The notes beneath the pieces were generated by a model. The model did not search any database. It saw only the letters and a program-made list of their open reading frames with translations, and was not told the origin of the DNA. A DNA stretch of 64,000 nucleotides from Pseudomonadota bacterium (lineage in GTDB: Bacteria > Pseudomonadota > Gammaproteobacteria > Steroidobacterales > Woeseiaceae), in contig JADFNS010000017.1 in assembly GCA_022563255.1 (NCBI GenBank), forward strand, positions 1 to 64,000, read 5' to 3'. Below, piece by piece: positions 42,494 through 52,875 of this stretch (the first letter of the stretch is position 1; the number at the start of each line of letters is the position of its first letter). The translations under genes and the position numbers were made by a program.

Positions 42494-44053
42494 ATGTCTG
42501 ACAACCGCATACGCATATTCGACACCACGTTACGTGACGGGGAATAGGCACCGGGTTGCAGCATGATGCTCGGTGAGAAACTTCGTATTGCGAAGGCGCT
42601 GTCCGAGCTTAAGGTCGACATCATCGAAGCCGGGTTTCCGGCCGCGTCGCTGGGGGACTTCGAATCTGTGAAAGCGATTGCCGACAGCAACTTCGGCCCG
42701 GTGATCTGCGGTCTCGCGCGTTGCAACGCGGCCGATATCGAGAAGGTGCACGCCGCCGTCAAAGGTGCAGCTAAGCACCGTATTCATGTATTCGTCGCGA
42801 CGAGCGCAATTCATCGTGAATACAAACTCAAAATGGCGAAAGAGGAAATCATCAAGAGCGCCGTTGGCGCAATTCAATTGGCGCGGGAACTGTGCGATGA
42901 CGTCGAATTTTCGCCGGAAGACGCTTCCCGGACCGAGCTGTCTTATCTCGCCGAGGTCGTATCGGCGGCAATTGAAGCCGGAGCAACGACCGTCAATATT
43001 CCGGATACGGTCGGCTACACGGTGCCGGCCGAATTCGCAAGTCTGTTTCACTATCTTGCCGAACACGTGGCGCGCATTGACGAGATCACACTCAGCGTTC
43101 ACTGCCACAATGATCTGGGCATGGCAGTTGCCAACAGCCTGGCAGCGATAGGCGCTGGGGCACGACAAATCGAATGTACGATCAACGGCATCGGCGAACG
43201 CGCCGGTAATTGCAGTCTCGAGGAAGTCGTCATGGCCATCAAGACGCGCTCTGAATTTTTCCAGCTGCAAACGGGTATCGACACAACGCGTCTCTACCCG
43301 ACATCAAGACTGGTATCGAATATCACCGGTATGCACCCTCCTCGCAACAAAGCCATCGTTGGAGAAAACGCGTTCGCGCACGAAGCCGGCATTCACCAGC
43401 ACGGCATGTTGCAACACGCGTCGACGTACGAAATCATGCGTCCTGAAGACGTTGGCATTAGCAAATCGAACCTGGTCCTCGGAAAGCACAGCGGCCGCCA
43501 CGCATTCCGTGACCGTGTTGTTGATCTTGGTTTCGAGATCGACGAGTTTGAAACCAATCGGGCATTTCTGGAGTTCAAGAAGCTCGCCGACAAGAAGAAA
43601 GACGTCTACGACGGCGATATTGAAGCCATTATTATGAATGCTGGTAGTATGTCGTCCGGACCCTGGACGCTAAAGTTGCTGGAAGTGCAAACACACACGG
43701 ACAAACCCGCAACGGCAACGGTCAGTCTGGTCGACGAAGACGGTAAAAAAGCCTCCGAGTCGGCAAGTGGAGATGGACCGGTGGCAGCCGCATTTACGGC
43801 GCTCGAACAGGTGACTGGAGTTGCCATGGTGCTGCAGAAATTCGAGTTGCACAGCGCATCCATCGGCGAGGACGCCCAGGGCGAGGTGACAGTGACTGTG
43901 GAAATAGACGGCGAGAGTTTCCGTGGCCGTGGTACGAGCGTCGATATCGTTGAAGCTGGTTGCCGGGCTTGCCTGGAGGTCATGAACCGCAGTTTGCGAC
44001 GGCGTAGACGTGGCGGTGGCGACAGCACGCAAACTGCTCGCGCTACCATCTGA
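42494..44053 (+). pseudogene. leuA: 2-isopropylmalate synthase interrupted by an amber codon
   Basis: The reading frame from ATG 42494 (AGGAGA at 42481-42486) encodes RIFDTTLRDGE, then TAG (42545-42547), then APGCSMMLGEKLRIAKALSEL and the rest of a complete LeuA: GFPAAS, HCHNDLGMAVAN, GERAGNCSLEE, HEAGIHQHG and a C-terminal regulatory domain. The family has Gln at this position (TLRDGEQSPG), so a single C-to-T change (CAG to TAG) explains it. Restart at ATG 42563 or 42566 would lose the LRDGEQ motif with its catalytic Arg and metal-binding Asp. The remaining 500 codons are intact. TAG is used as a normal stop by neighbouring genes. Confidence 0.9.
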
Positions 44054-44078
44054 TCGGGCTGGCATTTGGAACGCTTGC

Positions 44079-45488
44079 ATGAGCACACAAGAGACGCTTC
44101 ATAATAAAGTGTGGAACGAGCACGTTGTGGTCGCCGAGACCCCGGACAGTCCCGCGGTTCTCTATGTTGATTTGCACATCATTCACGAAGTCACGACGCC
44201 GCAGGCCTTTTCGTTGTTGCGCGAAAAGACTCTGCCGGTTAGACATCCGGAACTCGTGCTGGCGACGATGGACCACAGCACGCCTACGACCCCGGTGTCC
44301 AGCTTCAAAGATCTCGAGATTGTCGGCGCGGGCGTCGCCAGGCAGATCAGGCAGATGGAAAAAAACTGCCAGGAATTCGGCATCGAGTTATTGGGCTTTG
44401 GCAGCAGCAGCCGCGGCATCGTGCACGTCATCGGGCCGGAACTCGGCGCAACGCAGCCGGGTAAAACCATCGTTTGCGGCGACAGCCACACCTCGACGCA
44501 CGGCGCCTTCGGCGCGCTGGCGTTCGGCATCGGAACCACCGAAGTCGGCCATGTGTTCGCGACGCAATGCTTGTTACAGCGCAAGCCGAAGACCTTCGAA
44601 ATACGAGTGGAAGGCAAGCTTCCCGTCGGCGTTACAGCCAAGGATTTGATTCTCGCGATCATCCGCGAGATCGGCGTCAACGGTGGCGCCGGATACGTTA
44701 TTGAGTATCGAGGCAGTGCGATAACAGCTTTCGACATGGAATCGCGGATGACGGTTTGCAATATGTCCATCGAAGCAGGCGCGCGTGCAGGCATGATTGC
44801 TCCTGACGACACAACATTAAATTTCCTGCACGGTCTGCCACGGGCGCCGCAAGACGCCGATTGGGATGTGGCGGTAACCCGGTGGAATGAGTTGCGTAGC
44901 GACGACGGTGCGAAATTCGACAAGTCTGTGACTTTTGCGGCGCATGAAATGCAACCCATGGTCACCTACGGTACAAATCCCGGCATGGTCATCGGGATCA
45001 ACGAGGCGATTCCCGACAAGCGGTCGGATCCGAGTTTTAGGAAGGCTCTCGACTACATGCAGTTGGAAGTCGGCAAGCCAATGACTGAATACGTTGTGGA
45101 CGTCGTGTTTATCGGCAGTTGCACAAACTCGCGTTTGTCTGACCTGCAAGCGGCGGCGAACGTCGTCAAAGGGCGCAAAATCGCCGAGGGCGTGCGCATG
45201 CTGGTGGTGCCGGGTTCGCAACAAGTAAAACAAAAGGCCGAGGCCCTGGGACTGGACAGGATTTTCACCGCGGCCGGCGCAGAGTGGCGCGAGCCCGGTT
45301 GCTCGATGTGCATCGGTATGAATGGTGACATCGCAGGCAAGGGCCAACTGACGGTCAGCACGAGCAACCGTAATTTCGAAGGTCGCCAGGGAGTCGGCGC
45401 ACGGACTGTGTTGGCAAGCCCGATTACGGCCGCTGCCTCTGCGCTCGCCGGCAAGGTCGCGGATCCGCGCGCATATCTGCAGGAATAA
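44079..45488 (+). CDS. leuC: 3-isopropylmalate dehydratase large subunit
   Basis: The ATG at 44079 gives 469 residues, the usual LeuC length; the frame opens earlier at 44010 inside leuA. Aconitase-family iron-sulfur ligands are in [13 protein letters not shown] and [11 protein letters not shown], with [19 protein letters not shown] near residue 130. LeuC and LeuD isomerise 2- to 3-isopropylmalate. It follows leuA after 25 bp. Confidence 0.95.
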   Translation: MSTQETLHNKVWNEHVVVAETPDSPAVLYVDLHIIHEVTTPQAFSLLREKTLPVRHPELVLATMDHSTPTTPVSSFKDLEIVGAGVARQIRQMEKNCQEFGIELLGFGSSSRGIVHVIGPELGATQPGKTIVCGDSHTSTHGAFGALAFGIGTTEVGHVFATQCLLQRKPKTFEIRVEGKLPVGVTAKDLILAIIREIGVNGGAGYVIEYRGSAITAFDMESRMTVCNMSIEAGARAGMIAPDDTTLNFLHGLPRAPQDADWDVAVTRWNELRSDDGAKFDKSVTFAAHEMQPMVTYGTNPGMVIGINEAIPDKRSDPSFRKALDYMQLEVGKPMTEYVVDVVFIGSCTNSRLSDLQAAANVVKGRKIAEGVRMLVVPGSQQVKQKAEALGLDRIFTAAGAEWREPGCSMCIGMNGDIAGKGQLTVSTSNRNFEGRQGVGARTVLASPITAAASALAGKVADPRAYLQE

Positions 45489-45491
45489 GTC

Positions 45492-46076
45492 GTGGAAGCG
45501 ATTACAATCATCAGGTCGCGAACGGTTGTCATGCCGACGAAAGACATCGATACCGATCAAATTATTCCGGCCCGATTCCTGACGACAATAAGCCGTGAGG
45601 GGCTCGGAAAATTTCTTTTCAATGATTTGCGACTCGATGACCAGGGCCGCATCAACAAGGACTTCGTCCTCAATCAGCCGGACGCATCCGGCTGCGAAAT
45701 TTTGGTGGGCGGTAACAACTTCGGCTGTGGTTCTTCCCGGGAACACGCGCCCTGGGCACTACTCGATTACGGCTTCAAGGCCGTCGTCAGTACCGAGATT
45801 GCCGATATATTCACGCACAACTCACTCAAGAACGGGTTCCTGCCCATCGTCGTGGACACCGACACACATACGACACTGCTGGAGCATCCCGGGATGGAAA
45901 TCACCATAGATTTGGCAATGCAGAAACTCACTCTGGATGACGGCACGGCAGTGAAGTTTCCGATCGATGCGTTTTCACGCGACTGCCTGCTACAAGGCAT
46001 CGATCAGCTTGGCTATCTGCAGCAACAGCTCGCTGCGATTGAGAAATTTGAGGAGAGTCGTAGTTGGAAGCCGTGA
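45492..46076 (+). CDS. leuD: 3-isopropylmalate dehydratase small subunit
   Basis: 194 residues from a GTG start 3 bp after leuC. Signatures: [31 protein letters not shown] and [15 protein letters not shown]. Its 3' end overlaps the leuB start by 13 bp. Confidence 0.95.
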   Translation: MEAITIIRSRTVVMPTKDIDTDQIIPARFLTTISREGLGKFLFNDLRLDDQGRINKDFVLNQPDASGCEILVGGNNFGCGSSREHAPWALLDYGFKAVVSTEIADIFTHNSLKNGFLPIVVDTDTHTTLLEHPGMEITIDLAMQKLTLDDGTAVKFPIDAFSRDCLLQGIDQLGYLQQQLAAIEKFEESRSWKP

Positions 46077-47125
46077 TTACGCTTTTGCCGGGCGATGGAA
46101 TTGGACCTGACGTCACCGCATGCGCAAGGCGCGTACTCGAGGTCATTGCCGACAAATACGACCACCGGTTGGTGTTTGCAGAACAGTTGATCGGCGGTGC
46201 GGCGATTGACGCAACCGGCGATCCATTGCCAGCCCGAACGATATCCTGCTGCGAAGCTGCAGACGCCGTTTTCCTTGGTGCGGTTGGCGGCCCGAAATGG
46301 TCGGATCCGAAAGCGACGCTGCGACCGGAACAGGGATTATTGCAGCTGCGCTCGATCCTCGGCGTTTACGCCAACATCCGCCCCATCAGGATATACGACG
46401 AACTTGTTGATGCGTCACCGCTCAAGGCGGAGATTCTCAAGGGCGTTGACATGCTCGTTATTCGTGAACTGACCGGTGGCATTTATTTCGGAAAGAAAAC
46501 CCGCGACGAGAAATCCGCCAGCGATCTCTGCACATACACCGTTCACGAAGTCGAACGCATCATTCGAGTGGCTGCAGAGTTTGCACAAAAGCGCCGCGGC
46601 AAGTTGTGTTCCGTCGACAAGGCCAACGTTCTCGAAACCTCGCGGCTGTGGCGAGACGTTACTAATCGACTCATGGCGGCGGAATTTCCGGACATTGAAG
46701 TTGAGACCTTGCTCGTCGACGCAGCCGCCATGCACTTGCTGAGTCGTCCTGCCGATTTCGACGTTATCGTCACCGAAAATATGTTTGGCGACATTCTCAC
46801 CGACGAGGCATCCATGCTGGTTGGGTCATTGGGTATGTTGCCATCCGCTTCCCTCGGTGACTCAACGCGCGGCTTGTATGAGCCCATTCACGGTTCTGCC
46901 CCCGACATCGCCGGCCGGAATATCGCAAATCCCTGTGCTGCGATCGCGAGCGCGGCGATGCTACTGCGACACAGCCTGGGACTTGAGGCCGAAGCAATGG
47001 CCGTCGAGGACGCTATCGGCGGCGCGATTGCGGCGGGGGCAAGAACCGTTGATATCGCCGCGGACGGCGAACCATGCGTTTCCACGACCGCAATGACCGA
47101 CGAAATTATTCGCTGCCTGAGTTAA
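46064..47125 (+). CDS. leuB: 3-isopropylmalate dehydrogenase
   Basis: 353 residues from a TTG start supported by GGAGAG (46052-46057) and by [11 protein letters not shown] beginning at residue 7. GAVGGPKW, the Arg-rich substrate loop ([14 protein letters not shown]), ELTGGIYFG and [14 protein letters not shown] are family motifs. Last gene of the operon. The only terminator beyond it is oriented for the opposite strand. Confidence 0.95.
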   Translation: MEAVITLLPGDGIGPDVTACARRVLEVIADKYDHRLVFAEQLIGGAAIDATGDPLPARTISCCEAADAVFLGAVGGPKWSDPKATLRPEQGLLQLRSILGVYANIRPIRIYDELVDASPLKAEILKGVDMLVIRELTGGIYFGKKTRDEKSASDLCTYTVHEVERIIRVAAEFAQKRRGKLCSVDKANVLETSRLWRDVTNRLMAAEFPDIEVETLLVDAAAMHLLSRPADFDVIVTENMFGDILTDEASMLVGSLGMLPSASLGDSTRGLYEPIHGSAPDIAGRNIANPCAAIASAAMLLRHSLGLEAEAMAVEDAIGGAIAAGARTVDIAADGEPCVSTTAMTDEIIRCLS

Positions 47126-47148
47126 CGATCCGTAGCGCGTAATGGCTC

Positions 47149-47181
47149 AAAAAAAACCCGCGGGGGGCTTCCCTGCGGGTT
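47149..47181 (-). terminator. Terminator of the ilvD / small-gene unit
   Basis: AACCCGC (47155-47161) and GCGGGTT (47175-47181) make the stem, with an inner GGG/CCC. On the minus strand it is followed by eight T (47149-47156). On the plus strand there is no T-run, so it serves the minus-strand unit rather than leuB, though the hairpin may also slow plus-strand polymerase. Confidence 0.85.
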
Positions 47182-47206
47182 CGCTGACAACGTCCGAACT
47201 TTATGA

Positions 47207-47380
47207 CTAGCCGGTACTGCTGCCATTCGCACCCATGTACTTCTGGCGCGCCATGTATTGTATTAAATTATTCTCGTCGAACTCGTCGACGTTATGGCAC
47301 TTTACGAGGGTGTCGGAAAAATCCATCGTCGCAGTAGATCGGACCTGAGAGAAAACGTCAAGTTCTGTAGCCTCACTCAT
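47207..47380 (-). CDS. Small protein of 57 residues overlapping ilvD
   Basis: The ATG at 47380 overlaps the end of ilvD by 8 bp (ATGAGTGA), and the frame ends with TAG just before a strong terminator. The product is acidic and soluble, with no signal peptide or transmembrane segment: it starts [13 protein letters not shown], has [18 protein letters not shown] in the middle with one Cys, and ends in [18 protein letters not shown] do not recognise it. The overlap and shared terminator mean it would be translated in step with IlvD. It could be a regulator or partner of IlvD, but nothing in the sequence shows this. Confidence 0.6.
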   Translation of the reverse strand: MSEATELDVFSQVRSTATMDFSDTLVKCHNVDEFDENNLIQYMARQKYMGANGSSTG

Positions 47381-49061
47381 CCCACGGCGGCGGTATGGTC
47401 ACGGCCCCTTCAGATGCCGAAGAGACTTCGTTACGGTATTTGGCAAGAGCTCCCCGTCTGACGCTCGAGTTCGGTCGCTTCCATTGCGCACGGCGCCGGA
47501 GCATTTCCGCGTCACTGACGTTCACGCTGACTTCCTTGCGGACAACGTCAATGCGGATGATATCGCCTTCGGTGATCAAGCCAATAGGACCACCGACAGC
47601 CGCCTCGGGCGTTATGTGTCCCACCACGAAACCATGGCTGCCGCCCGAAAAACGTCCGTCGGTGATCAGTGCAACGTCATCGCCGAGCCCTTTTCCCATG
47701 ATCGCGGCGGTTGGACTGAGCATTTCTCTCATTCCGGGGCCACCCTTGGGACCTTCGTAGCGGATGACGAGAACATCTCCCGCTTTTATTGCCCCGTCGA
47801 GAATGGCCTGCAAGGCATTTTCCTCAGAGTGGAAGACACGCGCGTTGCCCTCGAAATACAAGCCCTCTTTCCCCGTGATCTTCGCGACGGCGCCTTCCGG
47901 TGCGAGGTTGCCGTAAAGAATCGCCAGGTGGCTATCGGTTTTTAACGGCTTATCGAAGCTGCAGATAATTTTCTGCCCGTCCGGGTAGTCCTCAACGTCA
48001 GCGAGATTCTCAGCCAGGGTCTTGCCAGACACGGTCATGCAGTCGCCGTGCAGCAATCCCCGGTCCAGCATGCGTTTCATCAACGGCTGGATTCCGCCGA
48101 TGGCAATCAGCTCCGACATCAGATATTTTCCACTGGGCTTCACGTCTGCGAGGACCGGTGTTTTCGCACCGATGCGCGTAAAATCGTCGAGCGACAGGTC
48201 AACCTCCGCTTCCCTGGCAATCGCCAGCAAATGCAGTACCGCATTCGTCGAACCGCCCAAGGCAATGACAAGTGCGATCGCATTTTCGAACGCGTCTCGC
48301 GTCATGATGTCCCGCGGCTTGATGTCTTCGCGAATCAGGTTCATTACGGCCGCCCCCGCGCGATGACAATCGGAAAGCTTGGCGGCAGAAACAGCCTCCT
48401 GCGCGGAACTGTTGGCCAGGCTCATGCCCAGTGCCTCGATCGCAGAGGCCATCGTGTTGGCCGTGTACATACCGCCACAGGCCCCTGGGCCGGGTATCGC
48501 AGTTTGTTCGATTTCCAGCAGCTCGGACGCCGAAAGTTTTCCAGCTGATTTTGCGCCGACAGCCTCAAATACCGAAATGATGTCGCGTCGTTTAATTCCT
48601 GGCCGAATCGTTCCGCCATAAACGAAAACGGACGGACGGTTCAGGCGCGCCATGGCCATGACGCAAGCCGGCATATTTTTGTCGCAGCCACCAATAGCGA
48701 CGATGCCGTCGAAACCTTCGGCAGCGACAACCGCCTCAATCGAATCGGCAATGATCTCGCGTGAAACCAGCGAATAGCGCATGCCAGGAGTGCCCATGGA
48801 AATACCGTCGGAAACGCTGATCGTATTGAAGACAACGCCCATGCCACCGGCATCGTTCGCCCCTTTCATCGCTTCTTCGGCAAGGCCGTTAATGTGCATG
48901 TTGCAGGGTGTCACCATGCTCCAGGTCGATGCGATTCCGATCTGCGGACGCTGAAAATCATCTTCCTGAAAACCGACTGCACGCAGCATCGCCCGGCTTG
49001 GCGCCCGCTCATCACCATCGACAACAACGCGAGAATAGCGTCGCAGATCTTTGTCACCCAT
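47373..49061 (-). CDS. ilvD: Dihydroxy-acid dehydratase
   Basis: 562 residues; dehydrates dihydroxy acids to branched-chain 2-oxo acids, completing the pathway with ilvC. Iron-sulfur ligands are in [20 protein letters not shown] and [16 protein letters not shown]; other signatures are [14 protein letters not shown] and [20 protein letters not shown]. It is convergent with leuB. Downstream it overlaps a short unrecognised gene. Confidence 0.95.
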   Translation of the reverse strand: MGDKDLRRYSRVVVDGDERAPSRAMLRAVGFQEDDFQRPQIGIASTWSMVTPCNMHINGLAEEAMKGANDAGGMGVVFNTISVSDGISMGTPGMRYSLVSREIIADSIEAVVAAEGFDGIVAIGGCDKNMPACVMAMARLNRPSVFVYGGTIRPGIKRRDIISVFEAVGAKSAGKLSASELLEIEQTAIPGPGACGGMYTANTMASAIEALGMSLANSSAQEAVSAAKLSDCHRAGAAVMNLIREDIKPRDIMTRDAFENAIALVIALGGSTNAVLHLLAIAREAEVDLSLDDFTRIGAKTPVLADVKPSGKYLMSELIAIGGIQPLMKRMLDRGLLHGDCMTVSGKTLAENLADVEDYPDGQKIICSFDKPLKTDSHLAILYGNLAPEGAVAKITGKEGLYFEGNARVFHSEENALQAILDGAIKAGDVLVIRYEGPKGGPGMREMLSPTAAIMGKGLGDDVALITDGRFSGGSHGFVVGHITPEAAVGGPIGLITEGDIIRIDVVRKEVSVNVSDAEMLRRRAQWKRPNSSVRRGALAKYRNEVSSASEGAVTIPPPWDE

Positions 49062-49122
49062 TAGCTATCGCTCTGTCAGTGCCCTGCAGAAAGCAGTGTC
49101 GGGGCGGAAGTCTAGCAGCAAA

Positions 49123-51453
49123 TCAGGGGGCTTGCGGCTCACCGTCACGGATCGTCACAACGATCCGTCGGTGCACATCTCTCGCTGCTACGTCCGGTCC
49201 GCCGACGAGTTCGACAACAAAAGTCTCGTCCCCCTCAACCTCTGCATCGCGCACCAATGGCAACAGCAAGCGTGCCGATCTTTGGCCCGGACCGAACGAA
49301 ATCGAACGATCGTCGGGCACGAAGTAGTCCGCGCCCTGGGTCGCGCTAATGTCAATGACCTTGAATTTGACAACGACCGTTGAATTGCCCGGATTGAAAC
49401 GCACGACGTCGATTTGCACAGCTGCTTCCGTCTCATGAATCGAAACCTGACTCATAGCAAAAGCGATCGTGTTGACAGGCAGACCCGATTCAAAGGCGCG
49501 TTGGTCATCGTCTTCCAGTGTAAGATTCAATATGGCCAGCTCGGAGTCAGCGGAACCCAATTCTCCCAAACGCAATGTGGAGAGCTGGTCCGCTTCGCGC
49601 AGTGGATCCGAGGCCATCATCAACGTGAGCCGGCCGCGCGCCTGGCCTTTGGGAAACAGGATGACGCCCGAATTCGAAATGGCATACTGGCCCGTCGCCC
49701 ACGGCGAGCGATCGCCGCTAAAGCCGACCTCCTTGAGTCGCAGCGTCAGCAACGCAGACAGGTCACCGTCGCGAACAAAATCGACAATGACTTTCGCGCC
49801 GTCCTCCCGCAACTTGATGCTCACGGGCTCGCCAACGCCACCGTCCATGGAGAAAGGCACAATTACGCTCGCAGGCGGCAACTTCGAAAAATCGACCAGC
49901 ATCGGGTTCGGGACTGACACCTCCGGTTCGGATTCAGCCTCGGGTTCGCTGGCAACATCAACGGGGGCAGTTTCCTCCACGGCAGGTCCTGCGGGCGTGG
50001 GCTCCGCAACCATGGTTTTCTGAACTGCCGTTGGCTTCGCGACCGGTTCGCTTGCAGAAGTCAGACCCGTCCACTGCTCAAGCAACGGTTCCAGATATCC
50101 AGACTGATACGCAACTCCTGCTGCGAGACCAGCCACCACGAGCAACGCAAGCAACCATTTTCCAGTTCCTCCTCCCTCCTCGTATACTTCAATCTCTCTC
50201 TCGGGAGTCTCAAAGGGAACGACTTTATCCGGGTTCTCTTCCAGCGCATCGATGAATTCACGCACGGAATCGAATCGCATGACCCGTGAGTTGGACAAAG
50301 CCTTCTTCATTGCTCGCCATTGGTCGTCGCTTAACGCACGTAATCGCTGCGGTTTCATCCCTTCCTGAGAGGCTTCCGCAGCGTTGCGAGGCCCGAACAC
50401 CCGATACCCTGCGAGCAATCGATATAACAGACAAGCCAGTGAGAAAACATCGTCGGCCGCCGTTGGGTCCTCGCCTGTCAGGACTTGCATGCTTGAATAC
50501 GCTGCCGTCAATGCACCGAGTACGCCTGGATCGAAATCGGACGCAAAGTGTTTCTGCCGCACCCGCGCGATGCCGAAATCGAATAATTTGGCGTCACCGT
50601 CTGGCATGATCATAATATTGCCGGGCTTGACGTCCGCGTGAACGATGCCGCAACGGTGCGCGTAATCGAGAGCCTCACCGATCTGGCGAATGATGCGAAA
50701 CGCCGCCTCATGATCGATGCTTGACGCGTCTCTGGAATCCAGGATATTCGCCAGAGTACGGCCTTCCAGCCATTCCATTATCAGGAAGTAGAGATCGTCT
50801 TCGCGATCGAGATCAATGAAGCGGACGATGTGCGGATGAACAAGACAACGACCTTTCGCTGCTTCCTGCTGCAACGCTCGCAGTGCTTCTCCGTTTCTGG
50901 CAAGCTGCGGCGACAGGACTTTTACGGCCACCCACTGCTCTTTACTGCCAGCTTCCGCAAGTCGTCGGTCCAGCGCTTTATAAACCACCCCCATGCTGCC
51001 GCCGGATATTTCTTCCTGCAGCAGATACCGATTCCGCAGCATTGATCCAACCTGGACTCTGGAATCGGCCGATTCGTCCGCTGCTGATTCAGACGATATA
51101 ACCGCGGTCGCGCTGAATACGTCGTCGGCCGGTGCCTTGTTCGCTGCACGCGTGGCGGTCGGCGCCTTCGTTACCGGCGTTGAACTGGTCGGCAGATGCT
51201 CGGTAACGTACCGGTCAAGCATGGACTTGACCAACTGGAAGGTCTCCTTGCGCAACGCGCCAGCCTCGTAACGCTCCTGCAATATACGTCGAATCTGTGC
51301 TTCGCTGTTTCCAGAGGACGCCAGCAGACCACCGATACCCTCCCGGATTTCAGCAAGCATTTCGACGTTGTCGACCGTGGCATGCAGCTTGTCATCGAAG
51401 CGGGCCAGCTGATCGGCAAAGTCGCCGCGAACATTTTTGGATTCAGAACTCAT
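49123..51453 (-). CDS. Membrane Ser/Thr protein kinase with Calx-beta domains
   Basis: 776 residues. N-terminal helical region (1-90) and a Ser/Ala linker precede a eukaryote-type kinase: ISGGSMGVVYKA (glycine loop, 149-160), VAVKVL (Lys178), IVHADVKPGNI (catalytic loop with HAD in place of HRD, 270-280) and DFG (292-294). One transmembrane helix (about 431-449) leads to an extracytoplasmic region with two Calx-beta-like domains (about 500-625 and 650-770; DYFVPDDRSISFGPGQ, EGDETFVVELVG). All core catalytic residues are present. The Calx-beta part may sense calcium or bind surface ligands; that is inference. Confidence 0.87.
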   Translation of the reverse strand: MSSESKNVRGDFADQLARFDDKLHATVDNVEMLAEIREGIGGLLASSGNSEAQIRRILQERYEAGALRKETFQLVKSMLDRYVTEHLPTSSTPVTKAPTATRAANKAPADDVFSATAVISSESAADESADSRVQVGSMLRNRYLLQEEISGGSMGVVYKALDRRLAEAGSKEQWVAVKVLSPQLARNGEALRALQQEAAKGRCLVHPHIVRFIDLDREDDLYFLIMEWLEGRTLANILDSRDASSIDHEAAFRIIRQIGEALDYAHRCGIVHADVKPGNIMIMPDGDAKLFDFGIARVRQKHFASDFDPGVLGALTAAYSSMQVLTGEDPTAADDVFSLACLLYRLLAGYRVFGPRNAAEASQEGMKPQRLRALSDDQWRAMKKALSNSRVMRFDSVREFIDALEENPDKVVPFETPEREIEVYEEGGGTGKWLLALLVVAGLAAGVAYQSGYLEPLLEQWTGLTSASEPVAKPTAVQKTMVAEPTPAGPAVEETAPVDVASEPEAESEPEVSVPNPMLVDFSKLPPASVIVPFSMDGGVGEPVSIKLREDGAKVIVDFVRDGDLSALLTLRLKEVGFSGDRSPWATGQYAISNSGVILFPKGQARGRLTLMMASDPLREADQLSTLRLGELGSADSELAILNLTLEDDDQRAFESGLPVNTIAFAMSQVSIHETEAAVQIDVVRFNPGNSTVVVKFKVIDISATQGADYFVPDDRSISFGPGQRSARLLLPLVRDAEVEGDETFVVELVGGPDVAARDVHRRIVVTIRDGEPQAP

Positions 51454-51504
51454 GGCTATTTGACAGTTTATCGTTCGGGTCCACGCCGGACCCGGAACTG
51501 GTCG

Positions 51505-52875
51505 TCAAATTACCTTGCCCGGATTCAGAATATTCCCGGGATCGATGGCTCGCTTCAGCGTTCTCATCAGCTCTACTTCGGCCTGACTGCGATACCGGGT
51601 CAGATAGTCGCGTTTCGTCTGTCCGATACCGTGCTCGGCGCTAAAACTCCCTCCCAACTCAGTGGCAAGTGCGTAGATCGCGTCGGTGAGCTGCGCCCCG
51701 TCGTTCATTTCCGTCGGCAGGATCACGTTGTAGTGAAGATTGCCGTCGCCAACGTGACCAAACGCGACCAGCTGCCCGTTGGGCGCCAGGCGCGTAATTA
51801 ACTCGTCGCCGCGTCGCAGGAATTCCTCCATTGCTGAAATCGGCACCGAGATATCGTGTTTGAGTGATGCGCCCTCCGCTCGTTCGGCCTCGGAAATCGA
51901 GTGGCGTAAACGCCAAAGCCTGGCGGCCTCGGACGAGTTCTTGGCGATTACGGCGTCAATGATCAGTACAGCATCGACTGCACTCGCCAATATATTCTCG
52001 AGTATTTCAGGTTCACCGCCCGTCGCTGTTTCGAGGAGCACATACCACGGGGCCGATTCCGAAAATGGCATCGTGGAATTCGGAATATGTTTCTTCACCA
52101 ACCCGAACACGAAGTCCGACACGAGTTCGAAAGCCTCAATGCCGTTCGGTAACGCCGATTGCAGGTGCGCAAGTAGCCGCACTGCATCGCCACTCGACCT
52201 CAAAGCCAGCAGCGCCGTGCTCATTTCACCCGGATCGGGAAAAAGTTTCAATGTCGCGGCCGTGATAATTCCAAGCGTGCCTTCGCTGCCGATGAACAGC
52301 TGCTTGAGGTCGTATCCGGCGGTATCCTTTCTGAGCGATCGGAGGCTGTCTATTATCGTGCCATCCGCGAGTACAACTTCAAGCCCCAGAACTTGCGCCC
52401 GTGCTGTCCCGTAGCGCAGCACGTTGACGCCACCTGCGTTTGTCGCAAGGTTGCCACCGATCTGGCAACTGCCCTCGGCGCCAAGACTCAAGGCGAAGTA
52501 TCGGTCAAACTTTTTCGCAGCCTTTTGAATTTTCTCGAGTATGCAACCCGCTTCGACTTCCATGGAAAAATTCACGGCATCAACGTTGCGAATGCAATTC
52601 ATCCGGGATAATGACAGAACCACCTGATTGCCGGAATCGTCAGGCACTGCCCCGGCGCACATGCCTGTATTGCCGCCCTGCGGTACGATTGCGACATCTT
52701 GCGCCGCACAGAGCCGTACGATAGCGGCGACTTCTCCGGTGTCTGCCGGGGCCACCACGATCGGGGTCGCCCCTCTCACCTGCCCCCGCCACTCTGTTAC
52801 ATACGATTCAAGTTCGGCGGGATCGGTAGTCCACCCTTTACTGCCGACGATTTTCTTTAACTGGTCAATCAACAT
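51505..52875 (-). CDS. FAD-binding oxidoreductase (GlcD / D-2-hydroxyacid dehydrogenase type)
   Basis: 456 residues from the ATG at 52875 (a TTG lies two codons earlier). FAD-binding type 4 domain: VPQGGNTGMCAGAVPDDSGN, GAEGSCQIGGNLATNAGGV and DLKQLFIGSEGTLGIIT. The C-terminal oxidase domain has FGHVGDGNLHYNVI and FSAEHGIGQTKRDYL. The pattern fits glycolate oxidase GlcD or D-2-hydroxyglutarate dehydrogenase; no GlcE/GlcF is adjacent, which favours a single-subunit D-2-hydroxyacid dehydrogenase. It overlaps the dehydratase gene by 11 bp. Confidence 0.87.
   Translation of the reverse strand: MLIDQLKKIVGSKGWTTDPAELESYVTEWRGQVRGATPIVVAPADTGEVAAIVRLCAAQDVAIVPQGGNTGMCAGAVPDDSGNQVVLSLSRMNCIRNVDAVNFSMEVEAGCILEKIQKAAKKFDRYFALSLGAEGSCQIGGNLATNAGGVNVLRYGTARAQVLGLEVVLADGTIIDSLRSLRKDTAGYDLKQLFIGSEGTLGIITAATLKLFPDPGEMSTALLALRSSGDAVRLLAHLQSALPNGIEAFELVSDFVFGLVKKHIPNSTMPFSESAPWYVLLETATGGEPEILENILASAVDAVLIIDAVIAKNSSEAARLWRLRHSISEAERAEGASLKHDISVPISAMEEFLRRGDELITRLAPNGQLVAFGHVGDGNLHYNVILPTEMNDGAQLTDAIYALATELGGSFSAEHGIGQTKRDYLTRYRSQAEVELMRTLKRAIDPGNILNPGKVI

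Noticed and set aside
42545-42547. Reassignment of TAG to glutamine
   Set aside because: TAG ends several neighbouring genes (2957-3502, 5873-6349, 47207-47380), so it is a normal stop in this genome.
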